A stretch of DNA of 7,242 bases from an uncultured bacterium (GCA_903861015.1 CAIOSL010000020.1:1-7242), one strand, 5' to 3'; numbered from the stretch's first letter, positions 1 to 6,138 are shown. Made by a program: numbers and translations. The notes: generated from the sequence alone by a model not told the origin.

Positions 1-1
1 C

Positions 2-67
2 GAATGGGGTTTTAGCAATCGACTGGTTGAATTAGTGGCGGATATTGGCCGCAGCTTGCATAAATAA
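2..67 (+). CDS. C-terminal tail of an unidentified upstream gene (partial)
   Basis: An open frame enters from the left edge and stops at TAA (65-67). It gives 21 residues, beginning EWGFSNRLVELV and ending GRSLHK. The tail looks like an amphipathic helix with a basic end. It is too short to assign to a family, and I do not recognise it. It lies 25 bases upstream of the isomerase start in the same orientation, so it could belong to the same transcript or be the previous unit. It is supported only by an open frame, a sensible amino-acid mix and its position, so a chance open frame is possible. Confidence 0.5.
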   Translation, partial: EWGFSNRLVELVADIGRSLHK

Positions 68-85
68 CCGCATAAAGCTTATACT
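56..85 (+). promoter_or_regulatory. Putative promoter of the sugar-phosphate operon, possibly leaderless
   Basis: A good -10 hexamer TATACT lies at 80-85. An 18-base spacer separates it from a weak -35-like TTGCAT at 56-61. The -10 ends only 7 bases before the ATG at 93, so transcription would begin at or next to the start codon. No Shine-Dalgarno sequence is visible between the -10 and the ATG, which agrees with a leaderless mRNA. The -35 half overlaps the end of the upstream gene. This rests on sequence resemblance only. Read-through from the upstream gene is the alternative. Confidence 0.45.
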
Positions 86-92
86 TTTAAAT

Positions 93-542
93 ATGAAGAT
101 ATATATAGCTAGCGATCACATGGGCTTTCACCTAAAAGAAAAGATGTTTGCGTATCTTGCGAAGCGCGGCTATGATGCCGAGGATATTGGTGATCAAGTA
201 CTTGATCCGAATGATGATTTTCCGCAGTTTGCTCAAAAAGCAGTACTACAGGTTATTGGCAGTACCGATCCCGACCCCAGGGCGATCTTGATTTGTGGCG
301 GCGGTCAAGGTATGGCTATGGCGGCTAATCGTTTTCGAGGCATTCGCGCTAGTGTGATTTGGGATGCATTCGAGGCTAAAATGACACGTAACGACAACGA
401 CAGCAATGTCTTGTGTTTGCCAGCTCGAGTTTTAGAGGACAACGATATGGCCTGGGAGGGTATTGTCGAAACTTGGCTTAGTACACCGTATGCTGCCGCC
501 GCCAGATATAAGAGGCGTAATGCCCAGATTGATGAGTTTTAA
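93..542 (+). CDS. rpiB: RpiB/LacAB-family sugar-phosphate isomerase (ribose-5-phosphate isomerase B-like)
   Basis: This 149-residue protein has the usual RpiB length. The family interconverts ribose 5-phosphate and ribulose 5-phosphate in the cytoplasm. Family marks are IASDHMGFHLKE at the N-terminus (D8, H9), ILICGGGQGM with the catalytic-type C68, AANRFRGIRA, and NDNDSNVLCL followed by ARVL. Compared with my memory of E. coli RpiB, the catalytic C66 is kept as C68, T68 becomes G70, H99 becomes D101 and H134 becomes Y139. The substrate is therefore less certain than the fold. I chose the ATG at 93 rather than the in-frame ATG at 45, because the family core begins at MKIYIASDH and the longer start would overlap the upstream gene. 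It is the first gene of the operon, and the epimerase follows after 3 bases. A LacA/LacB-like or other aldose-phosphate isomerase is the alternative. Confidence 0.85.
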   Translation: MKIYIASDHMGFHLKEKMFAYLAKRGYDAEDIGDQVLDPNDDFPQFAQKAVLQVIGSTDPDPRAILICGGGQGMAMAANRFRGIRASVIWDAFEAKMTRNDNDSNVLCLPARVLEDNDMAWEGIVETWLSTPYAAAARYKRRNAQIDEF

Positions 543-545
543 GCG

Positions 546-1190
546 ATGAGTGTTGTTGCGCCATGTATAACAGTCGAAACCGATGATCAATATCGGGCCT
601 CGATCGAACGATTAAGGCCTTTTGCTAAACGGGTTCATGTCGATGTTAGTGATGGTGATTTTTCGCCGGTTTTTATGGTGCAACCCGGCAAATTGTGGTG
701 GCCGCAGGATTGGATTGTCGATATTCATGCCATGGTGTCGCATCCGCTAGATTACGTCGATGCTTTGATTGCCTTAAAACCACACCTGATCATTTTTCAC
801 ACCGAAGTTGACGTAGATTTGTTGCCGATTATGGAAAAAATCAAGCAAAACGGTATCAAGGCCGGCATTGCACTACTTAAACCAACCGTTCCGGCTACGG
901 TAGCCAACCTAATTGCCGCCGCCGATCACGTCTTGGTCTTTTCGGGCGATCTGGGTTATTACGGTGGCGTGGCCAGCCTGATGCAGCTCGAAAAAGTGCG
1001 CCTGGTCAAGGCGATCAATCCTAACGTCGAGATTGGCTGGGATGGGGGTGTAAGTGTTGATAATGCCTTTACTCTGACCCAGGGCGGTGTGAATGTCTTG
1101 AATTCTGGCGGTGCAATTAATAAGGCTGACGATCCTGCTAGCGTTTATGCTACACTAGTAAAAGAGATTAATAAACAAGGAGTGATATAA
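546..1190 (+). CDS. rpe: Ribulose-phosphate 3-epimerase family protein (divergent)
   Basis: This 214-residue TIM-barrel protein has about the normal family length. Ribulose-phosphate 3-epimerase converts ribulose 5-phosphate to xylulose 5-phosphate using a metal ion. All four metal-ligand positions are present: H31 and D33 in HVDVSDGDF, H61 in DIHAMV, and D166 in GWDGGVS. FHTEV (84-88) and the phosphate-binding ends DGGV and NSGGAI also match the family. Unusual points are APCIT in place of the common APSIL, S35 in place of a conserved methionine, and the mobile loop usually written NPGFGGQ, which here reads SGDLGYYGG (133-141). The ATG at 546 has no clear Shine-Dalgarno and lies 3 bases after the isomerase stop, so it is probably translated by coupling. 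The position between isomerase and transketolase supports a pentose-phosphate role. The exact substrate could differ. Confidence 0.8.
   Translation: MSVVAPCITVETDDQYRASIERLRPFAKRVHVDVSDGDFSPVFMVQPGKLWWPQDWIVDIHAMVSHPLDYVDALIALKPHLIIFHTEVDVDLLPIMEKIKQNGIKAGIALLKPTVPATVANLIAAADHVLVFSGDLGYYGGVASLMQLEKVRLVKAINPNVEIGWDGGVSVDNAFTLTQGGVNVLNSGGAINKADDPASVYATLVKEINKQGVI
1177..1182 (+). promoter_or_regulatory. Ribosome binding site for the transketolase N-half
   Basis: AAGGAG lies inside the last codons of the epimerase gene, 12 bases before the GTG at 1195. It supports that GTG as the start. An in-frame TGA at 1183-1185 excludes any start further upstream. Confidence 0.7.
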
Positions 1191-1194
1191 CCAG

Positions 1195-2058
1195 GTGGGT
1201 GGGAAATTAACATTAACTCAGTTGCGCCACAAGGCGAACGATCTTCGCGAGGATGTTATTCAGATGCTAGAGGCAGCGGGTAGCGGTCATAGCGCCGGGG
1301 CCTTGGGGTTGGCCGATATCTTTGCGGCTCTTTATTTTAATATTATGAACTTTAACCCACAGGATCCTAATTGGGCTGATCGGGATGTGTTCTTCCTTAG
1401 CAACGGCCACACTGTACCGATTCAGTATGCCGCCATGGCCGAGGCCGGCTATTTTGACAAAGCCGAACTTATAACTTTACGCAAACTTGGCAGTCGTCTG
1501 CAGGGCCACCCAGAGCGCGTTAAGTTGCCAGGCCTTGAAAACACCAGCGGGCCACTGGGTAGCGGATTGTCGCAAGCGGCTGGCTATGCCTACGCCTTGC
1601 AATACCTAGACAACCAAAAACATCGTTTTGCTTACGTTATGATGGGTGACGGCGAATTGGACGAAGGCAATATTTGGGAGGCGGCAATGTTTGCTGGCAA
1701 GTACAAATTGTCGCAATTGATCGCCTTTATTGATCGCAATAATATCCAAATTGACGGCAGCACCGAAGACGTCATGCCACTAGAAGACCTAAAGGGCAAG
1801 TGGGAGTCGTTCGGCTGGCACGTTCTAGAAATTGACGGCCATAACATCGAGAGTATTATTGCCGCAGTCGATACAGCCAAAGCTATTACCAATCGTCCGA
1901 CGGTTATTATTGCCCACACCATCCCCGGCAAAGGCGTTGATTTTATGGAGTATGACTACAAGTGGCACGGTGTACCGCCAAATAGCGAACAGGCCAAAGA
2001 GGCGCTCCAAAAATTACGAACCCTAGACGGCAAAATTACCGCAGGAGAATGGGCATAA
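1195..2058 (+). CDS. tktA: Transketolase, N-terminal (thiamine diphosphate-binding) subunit
   Basis: This 287-residue protein corresponds to the pyrophosphate-binding half of transketolase, which moves two-carbon units between sugar phosphates. Visible marks are SGHSAGALGLADI (30-42), SNGHTVPIQYA (69-79), LQGHPE (102-107) and SGPLGSGLSQAAG (118-130). The thiamine-diphosphate/Mg motif starts at GDGE (151-154) and ends at NN (182-183). Further conserved sites are H241 and KWHG (256-259). The GTG start has a Shine-Dalgarno upstream. The gene ends at TAA, whose last base is the first base of the next ATG. The pair is the two-gene transketolase layout known in archaea and many bacteria. It is not a broken gene, because each half has its own ribosome site and is complete. 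Confidence 0.95.
   Translation: MGGKLTLTQLRHKANDLREDVIQMLEAAGSGHSAGALGLADIFAALYFNIMNFNPQDPNWADRDVFFLSNGHTVPIQYAAMAEAGYFDKAELITLRKLGSRLQGHPERVKLPGLENTSGPLGSGLSQAAGYAYALQYLDNQKHRFAYVMMGDGELDEGNIWEAAMFAGKYKLSQLIAFIDRNNIQIDGSTEDVMPLEDLKGKWESFGWHVLEIDGHNIESIIAAVDTAKAITNRPTVIIAHTIPGKGVDFMEYDYKWHGVPPNSEQAKEALQKLRTLDGKITAGEWA
2043..2047 (+). promoter_or_regulatory. Ribosome binding site that fixes the transketolase C-half start at 2058
   Basis: AGGAG lies 10 bases before the ATG at 2058. The in-frame ATG at 2049 is only 1 base from it, too close for initiation, so 2058 is preferred. Confidence 0.75.
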
Positions 2059-3056
2059 TGAGTGACTATATTTTAAATCCAAACGTACTAAACGATGATG
2101 TTGCTCAGGAGCCAATTAGGGCTGGTTTTGGTCGTGGTTTGAAGGCGGCTGGCGAAGCCAATAGCCAAATCGTAGCACTGTGTGCCGATCTGACCGAGAG
2201 CACTCAAGTGAGTGTTTTTCGTGATGCTTTTCCGGAGAGATTTATTCAAACGGGTATTGCCGAGCAAAACTTGGTCGCGGTTGCTAGTGGCCTGGCCCAA
2301 GCAGGCAAAATACCGTTTGCCAGCAGTTACGCCGCCTTTAACCCTGGTCGCAACTGGGAGCAAATCAAAGCTACGGTTGCCCTGAACGATCAACCGGTCA
2401 AGATTGTTGGCGGTCACGCTGGCATTGGCGTTGGCCCTGACGGCGCAACCCACCAGATGCTCGAAGATATCGCAATTATGCGCGTACTGCCAAATATGAT
2501 CGTTGTCGTGCCTGGCGACAGCCTCGAGGCCGAAAAAGCCACCAGGGCAATTGCCGAGAATGGCAAACCAAGCTATATTCGGTTGGCGCGCGTCAAAACC
2601 CCAATCGTCAGTACGCTCGAATCTCCATTCGAGGTCGGTAAAGCCTATGTGCTGCGTGAAGGTTATGATGTTAGCCTGATGGGCACTGGCGTTATGACTT
2701 ATCAATTGTTAGTCGCCGCCAAGATCTTGGCCGAGCGCGGAATTAACGCTGAAGTGGTTCATGTGCCAACTATCAAGCCACTCGATAATGATACTATTCT
2801 GGCTAGCGCCCACCGTACCGGGCGAGTTGTCACAGCCGAAGAGGCCCAAGTGGCTGGCGGATTTGGTGGTGCGGTGGCCGAACTATTAAGCGAAAAATTG
2901 CCAACACCTTTGCTGCGAATTGGTATGAAGGATCGTTACGGCGAAAGCGGCGAGCCGGCGCAATTATTTGAACATTTTGGTCTGACTGGACCGCAAATTG
3001 CCGACCAAGTTGAACAATATGTTCGCTCGACACCGCAATATCATCGTCAATACTAA
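2058..3056 (+). CDS. tktB: Transketolase, C-terminal subunit
   Basis: This 332-residue protein carries the pyrimidine-binding and C-terminal domains that complete the enzyme with the N-half. CADLTEST (42-49) begins the pyrimidine domain. GIAEQNL (66-72) carries the glutamate (E69) that activates thiamine diphosphate. SSYAAFNPGRNWEQI (89-103), GGHAGIGVGPDGATHQ (118-133) and YIRLAR (173-178) are typical of split transketolases. The last domain includes VVTAEEAQVAGGFG (257-270). The gene overlaps the N-half stop by one base (TAATG), which suggests coupled translation and equal amounts of both chains. A related C-half such as that of a 1-deoxyxylulose-5-phosphate synthase is less likely, given its direct pairing and the surrounding pentose-phosphate genes. 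Confidence 0.95.
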   Translation: MSDYILNPNVLNDDVAQEPIRAGFGRGLKAAGEANSQIVALCADLTESTQVSVFRDAFPERFIQTGIAEQNLVAVASGLAQAGKIPFASSYAAFNPGRNWEQIKATVALNDQPVKIVGGHAGIGVGPDGATHQMLEDIAIMRVLPNMIVVVPGDSLEAEKATRAIAENGKPSYIRLARVKTPIVSTLESPFEVGKAYVLREGYDVSLMGTGVMTYQLLVAAKILAERGINAEVVHVPTIKPLDNDTILASAHRTGRVVTAEEAQVAGGFGGAVAELLSEKLPTPLLRIGMKDRYGESGEPAQLFEHFGLTGPQIADQVEQYVRSTPQYHRQY

Positions 3057-3057
3057 T

Positions 3058-3063
3058 AGGGGG
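3058..3063 (+). promoter_or_regulatory. Ribosome binding site deciding the aldolase start
   Basis: A G-rich AGGGGG directly after the transketolase stop lies 6 bases before the ATG at 3070. It supports that start over the in-frame ATG at 2998, which lies inside the transketolase gene. Confidence 0.65.
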
Positions 3064-3069
3064 CACAAA

Positions 3070-3987
3070 ATGGGGTTAACAATTAGTCAGATACGCGAGA
3101 ATACCACCAAAGCACGTCAATTAATGCAGCGTAGCCAAAGTCAACACTTTGCCGTTGGGGCTTTTAATATCGATAACCAAGAAACGTTAATTGCTATCGC
3201 CAGTGTTGCGCAAAAACTTAATTCGCCAGTGATGGTCGAGGTCAGCAAGAACGAAGCCAAGACGATGGGGTTAGAGAATATTCGTGACCTAGTCGACAAT
3301 TACAAGAAAGAATACGGCATCGAGATGTATATCAATCTTGACCACAGTCCAACGGTCGAGGATTGCAAGCGCGCCATCGATGTTGGATATGAGTTTATTC
3401 ATATTGATATCAGTCAGGCGAACCATAACGCTAGTGACGAAGAGATTATCAAAAGCACCAAAGAAGTGGTCGAGTACGCTAAGTTTACTGGTGCGATTGT
3501 CGAAAGCGAGCCACATTACTTTGGTGGTTCGTCGGATGTCTTTAGTGAAAACATCAACTACGATGAAATCAAAAAAACCTTTAGCACACCCGAGGCAGCC
3601 AAGGCGTTTGCCGAGGTCACTGGTATTGATACTTTTGCGGCCGCAATCGGCAACCTCCATGGCAAGTACCCAGTACCAAAACAGCTTGACCTGGAATTAT
3701 TGCAACGGATTCGCGATGCTTTGAGCTCTAATGTCCGCATTAGTTTGCATGGCGGCAGTGATACCCCATTACACTTTTTTGAAGGTGCTGCCAAGATTGG
3801 TGTTAGCAAGATTAACGTCAACACCGACCTACGATACGCCTTTCGTACAACCTTGGACCGAGTATTGGCCGAGAACCCTAACGAATACGCAGTCGTCAAG
3901 TTAATGCCGCAGGTTTACGAGGCGGTTCAGGCGGTAGTAGAAGAAAAAATTAATGCATTTGGCAGTGCAGGCAAGACGGTAATCTAG
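3070..3987 (+). CDS. fba: Class II (zinc) ketose-bisphosphate aldolase, fructose-bisphosphate aldolase type
   Basis: This 305-residue protein has the usual class II length. The family splits ketose bisphosphates such as fructose 1,6-bisphosphate into dihydroxyacetone phosphate and an aldehyde. It also often accepts sedoheptulose 1,7-bisphosphate. Marks in order are VGAFNIDNQET (29-39), SPVMVEVSKNEAK (52-64), NLDHSPTVEDC (89-99, catalytic D91 and zinc ligand H92), VESEP (144-148), GNLHGKYP (194-201, zinc ligand H197), LHGGSD (226-231, zinc ligand H227) and KINVNTDLR (247-255). HGGSD has aspartate where many fructose aldolases have glycine, a feature I recall from tagatose-bisphosphate aldolases, so substrate preference is open. 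The stop TAG overlaps the GTG of the kinase by one base. Its place between transketolase and a sugar kinase suggests a role in sugar-phosphate interconversion. Confidence 0.9.
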   Translation: MGLTISQIRENTTKARQLMQRSQSQHFAVGAFNIDNQETLIAIASVAQKLNSPVMVEVSKNEAKTMGLENIRDLVDNYKKEYGIEMYINLDHSPTVEDCKRAIDVGYEFIHIDISQANHNASDEEIIKSTKEVVEYAKFTGAIVESEPHYFGGSSDVFSENINYDEIKKTFSTPEAAKAFAEVTGIDTFAAAIGNLHGKYPVPKQLDLELLQRIRDALSSNVRISLHGGSDTPLHFFEGAAKIGVSKINVNTDLRYAFRTTLDRVLAENPNEYAVVKLMPQVYEAVQAVVEEKINAFGSAGKTVI

Positions 3988-4952
3988 TGGTCAAAATTTT
4001 AACAATCGGTGCGGCCGTTCAGGATGTTTTCTTGAGTCACAGTCCCGAGTTTAAACCAGTAACAGATGTTCCGGCCCACGAAGTTTTTATGAAACTCGAT
4101 CTGGGTGCTAAAGCCGATGTTAACAACATCAATTTCAGCACCGGTGGTGGCGCCACTAACGCAGCCGTAACGTTTACGCGTAACGGCCTAGAGGCCGAGT
4201 TTATGGGCACAATCGGGCACGATCCAGCTGGCCTTGCGGTTTTGGATGACCTCGACAAAGAAGGTGTCGATACTAGCCATATCAGCTATTCACCTAGGTA
4301 CAATACTGGTTATTCGGTTTTGTTGTTGGCGCCAAATGGCGAGCGCACAATTCTGACGTATCGTGGTGCATCAACTCACTATGACGCCAAGAATTTTGAC
4401 TTAAAGGGCAGTGATGCGGATTGGATTTATGTTTCCAGCATGGCAGGCTGCATGGAGGTTTTGGACAAAATATTCGCCCAAGCCAAGCAGTTGGGTATAA
4501 AAGTATTTTTTAATCCTGGCAAAGACGAGCTAAGGCAGGTTGCTAAAATGAGGTCACTGCTGGAAGACGTCGATGTACTGTCGGTAAATCGTGAAGAAGC
4601 GCAGCAAATCGTCGAAGGTGACGGCCTAGAAGAGATAATGCGGCATTTGTTGCATTATGTTCCGGCGGCAATCGTCAGCGATGGCCCTAACGGAGTAATA
4701 GCCAGTGATGGCAAGGTGTTGGTTCGGGCTGGCATGTACGAGGACGTCAAGGTGATTGACCGTACTGGCGCTGGTGACGCATTTGGCTCGGGCTTTTTAA
4801 GTCAATGGGCAGCTGGCCGATCGATGATGGACTCGATTGTATTTGCTAGCGCCAATTCAACATCGGTCGTAACCAAGATCGGTGCCAAGGCTGGTATTTT
4901 GTACAAAGGTGCTGTGCTGCACGCCATGCCGATCAGCGAAACTCAATATTAA
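3987..4952 (+). CDS. PfkB-family (ribokinase-like) sugar kinase
   Basis: This 321-residue protein belongs to the ribokinase/PfkB fold, which transfers phosphate from ATP to a sugar or sugar phosphate. It shows an N-terminal strand KILTIGAAVQDVF with D13, the glycine-rich sugar-site motif STGGGATNAAV (51-61), NREEA (201-205), and the C-terminal signature DRTGAGDAFGSGF (258-270) with catalytic-base D264. About 30 residues (20-50) sit between the first strand and the GGGATN motif, longer than I expect for a minimal ribokinase lid. The GTG start overlaps the aldolase stop (TAGTG). There is no good Shine-Dalgarno, so translational coupling is likely. The substrate cannot be read from sequence. Context makes fructose 6-phosphate or sedoheptulose 7-phosphate candidates. 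Ribokinase, adenosine kinase-like or other sugar kinase roles remain possible. Confidence 0.88.
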   Translation: MVKILTIGAAVQDVFLSHSPEFKPVTDVPAHEVFMKLDLGAKADVNNINFSTGGGATNAAVTFTRNGLEAEFMGTIGHDPAGLAVLDDLDKEGVDTSHISYSPRYNTGYSVLLLAPNGERTILTYRGASTHYDAKNFDLKGSDADWIYVSSMAGCMEVLDKIFAQAKQLGIKVFFNPGKDELRQVAKMRSLLEDVDVLSVNREEAQQIVEGDGLEEIMRHLLHYVPAAIVSDGPNGVIASDGKVLVRAGMYEDVKVIDRTGAGDAFGSGFLSQWAAGRSMMDSIVFASANSTSVVTKIGAKAGILYKGAVLHAMPISETQY

Positions 4953-4955
4953 GGA
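4951..4955 (+). promoter_or_regulatory. Ribosome binding site supporting the GTG start at 4965
   Basis: AAGGA overlaps the kinase stop codon and lies 9 bases before the GTG at 4965. This supports a real gene there with a non-ATG start. Confidence 0.65.
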
Positions 4956-4964
4956 TTAAATCCC

Positions 4965-5441
4965 GTGTCAAAGTTCCTGCAGTCATTAACCGGCGCCCAC
5001 GAACCACTATTTAGTAGTGGCCTCAGGCAGCTTGAGAAAACAACAGGTGGCAGCGGTATCGATACGCGTCTGATTGCCGACATTACCGAAAGGTCTCACG
5101 AGGCCATGCGGCGCATGGGTTTGGATATTAAGGACACGACTGGTCCTGAACTGTATCAGGCCTTGATTGCGGTGGTCCGATCCGGAAAACAGCAGCAAAT
5201 TTTGGACGATACTGACTATGTCTTGACGGTAATCGATGGCCAACCGATTTCGTTTAACGTCATCGACGTAACCGAAAATTCGCATCACGAAATGCCGTTT
5301 AAGCACCAGATATACCGTCATGGCCAGCAAAGTTTACGCTCCGAGATAACTACCAGATATCTAAATCACGCCAGAACCGACACCGCTACGACGCTTGAGA
5401 TTGCGTCGTCAATGGGTATATTGTCTGACGTTGATGCGTGA
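4965..5441 (+). CDS. Hypothetical protein, 158 residues, last gene of the sugar-phosphate operon
   Basis: I do not recognise the family. The protein is soluble-looking, with no signal peptide or membrane segment. Residues 34-75 look helical and contain the conspicuous stretch MGLDIKDTTGPELYQAL (51-67). Residues 84-116 look strand-rich (YVLTVIDGQPISFNVIDV) and end in a histidine-rich HHEMPFKH (107-114). A polar helical tail follows. H107, H108, E109 and H114 could form a metal site, but no known motif is evident. The gene has a Shine-Dalgarno and starts 12 bases after the kinase, with matching codon use, so it is very likely expressed with the operon. It may be a regulator or accessory protein, which is context-based inference only. 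TGA (5439-5441) is its stop. Reading through it would add only four codons before a TAA. Confidence 0.8.
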   Translation: MSKFLQSLTGAHEPLFSSGLRQLEKTTGGSGIDTRLIADITERSHEAMRRMGLDIKDTTGPELYQALIAVVRSGKQQQILDDTDYVLTVIDGQPISFNVIDVTENSHHEMPFKHQIYRHGQQSLRSEITTRYLNHARTDTATTLEIASSMGILSDVDA

Positions 5442-5447
5442 TATAAT
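5421..5447 (+). promoter_or_regulatory. Putative extended -10 promoter for the LOG-like gene
   Basis: A consensus TATAAT lies at 5442-5447, preceded by TG one base upstream (TGATATAAT), the extended -10 pattern. A weak -35-like TTGTCT lies at 5421-5426 with a short 15-base spacer, acceptable for an extended -10 promoter. The TG belongs to the stop codon of the preceding gene. The predicted leader would be about 43 bases before the GTG at 5498. Confidence 0.6.
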
Positions 5448-5483
5448 TATTTTTAAACATAAGTACCATTAAAAAGTTTACAT

Positions 5484-5489
5484 AAGGAG
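5484..5489 (+). promoter_or_regulatory. Strong ribosome binding site for the LOG-like gene
   Basis: AAGGAG lies 8 bases before the GTG at 5498, near-ideal spacing. It is the best Shine-Dalgarno in the window and fixes this GTG as the start. Confidence 0.8.
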
Positions 5490-5497
5490 TTAAAAGG

Positions 5498-6112
5498 GTG
5501 AAATATCAAATCTGTGTATCGGGTGCAGCGGCTGGCGAAACAGTTGGGGCGTCACATCAATTGGCCTATGACGTCGGCAAAGCTATCGCGCTGGCTGGCA
5601 AGACATTAACAACCGGTGCGACCGTTGGCTTGCCGTGGTATGCGGCCCAGGGTGCTTACAGCGTCAAAGACCGTCAAGGTGCATCGATAGGCTTTTCGCC
5701 GGCCAGGTCATTCCGCGAGCACGTAACGGTTTACAAATTACCAACGGTCGAATTTGACTACATCAATTTTACTGGTATGGCCTATGTTGGTCGCAACATT
5801 CACTTGGTTCGCAGTAGCGACGCTGTTATTAGCGTTGGCGGACGCATGGGCAGCCTGCACGAATTTGCAACTGCGCTGGAAAGTCGCAAAGTTGTCGGTG
5901 TACTACTTGGCAGTGGTGGTTTGGCTGATTACGTGCCAACACTACTCGAAAACATCGAAGCACCGGACGCTCATGCTGTAATTTACGATACCGACCCAGT
6001 CCGCTTGGTCGAACAGGTCATCAAGGCCCTCGACGCCAAGTACGCCGACTTTAAACACGACGGCACCGACGACAATATCAACACCAGCCATCTTTACGCT
6101 GACTGGGGCTAG
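5498..6112 (+). CDS. LOG/SLOG-like Rossmann-fold nucleotide-binding protein
   Basis: This 204-residue protein resembles the LOG ('lysine decarboxylase-like') superfamily. Characterised LOG members hydrolyse nucleoside 5'-monophosphates to base plus ribose 5-phosphate. Visible features are an N-terminal strand QICVSGAAAGE (4-14), LTTGATVGLPWYAAQGA (37-53) matching the family's TG..GIM..A..GA segment, and SVGGRMGSLHEFATALESRKVVGVLL (residues 111-136). The last is a variant of the PGGxGTxxE motif that keeps GG, G and E but has V for P and S for T. The C-terminus (about 184-204) is polar and probably flexible. It has its own promoter and ribosome site 56 bases after the previous gene. Non-enzymatic SLOG-type nucleotide binding is the alternative, given the altered motif. 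Catalytic activity is unproven. Confidence 0.75.
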   Translation: MKYQICVSGAAAGETVGASHQLAYDVGKAIALAGKTLTTGATVGLPWYAAQGAYSVKDRQGASIGFSPARSFREHVTVYKLPTVEFDYINFTGMAYVGRNIHLVRSSDAVISVGGRMGSLHEFATALESRKVVGVLLGSGGLADYVPTLLENIEAPDAHAVIYDTDPVRLVEQVIKALDAKYADFKHDGTDDNINTSHLYADWG

Positions 6113-6138
6113 ACAAAATTACGCTTTAGTTTTATAAT
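6110..6138 (+). promoter_or_regulatory. Near-consensus promoter of the HExxH protein gene
   Basis: TAGACA (6110-6115, five of six bases of TTGACA) is separated by exactly 17 bases from a perfect TATAAT (6133-6138). The TAG of the -35 is the stop codon of the preceding LOG-like gene. The predicted start is near 6145, giving a leader of about 28 bases before the ATG at 6173. No clear Shine-Dalgarno is present in that leader. Confidence 0.75.

Noticed and set aside
45..92. Longer isomerase reading frame starting at ATG 45
   Set aside because: It adds 16 residues not seen in the RpiB family, overlaps the upstream gene end and lies within the promoter-like element. The family core begins at 93.
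2049..2057. ATG 2049 as the start of the transketolase C-half
   Set aside because: It is one base from the AGGAG ribosome site and would overlap the N-half by ten bases. ATG 2058 has 10-base spacing and the common TAATG overlap.
2088..2705. 205-codon open frame on the - strand
   Set aside because: It lies opposite the transketolase C-half, shows no recognisable motif, and is explained by the codon bias of the real gene on the other strand. The other - strand frames were rejected for the same reason.
1195..3056. Transketolase broken by a frameshift
   Set aside because: Both halves are complete, each with its own ribosome site and start. The split form is a well-known natural arrangement.
2998..3069. 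Aldolase starting at ATG 2998
   Set aside because: The extra 24 residues lie inside the transketolase gene in another frame. A ribosome site directly precedes ATG 3070.
5439..5441. TGA read as a sense codon
   Set aside because: Read-through would add only four codons before TAA, and no other in-frame TGA occurs in any gene of the window, so the standard bacterial code is the simpler reading.
5457..5486. Direct repeat ACATAAG (5457-5463 and 5480-5486)
   Set aside because: Seven bases in an AT-rich leader are easily due to chance, and the second copy runs into the ribosome site.
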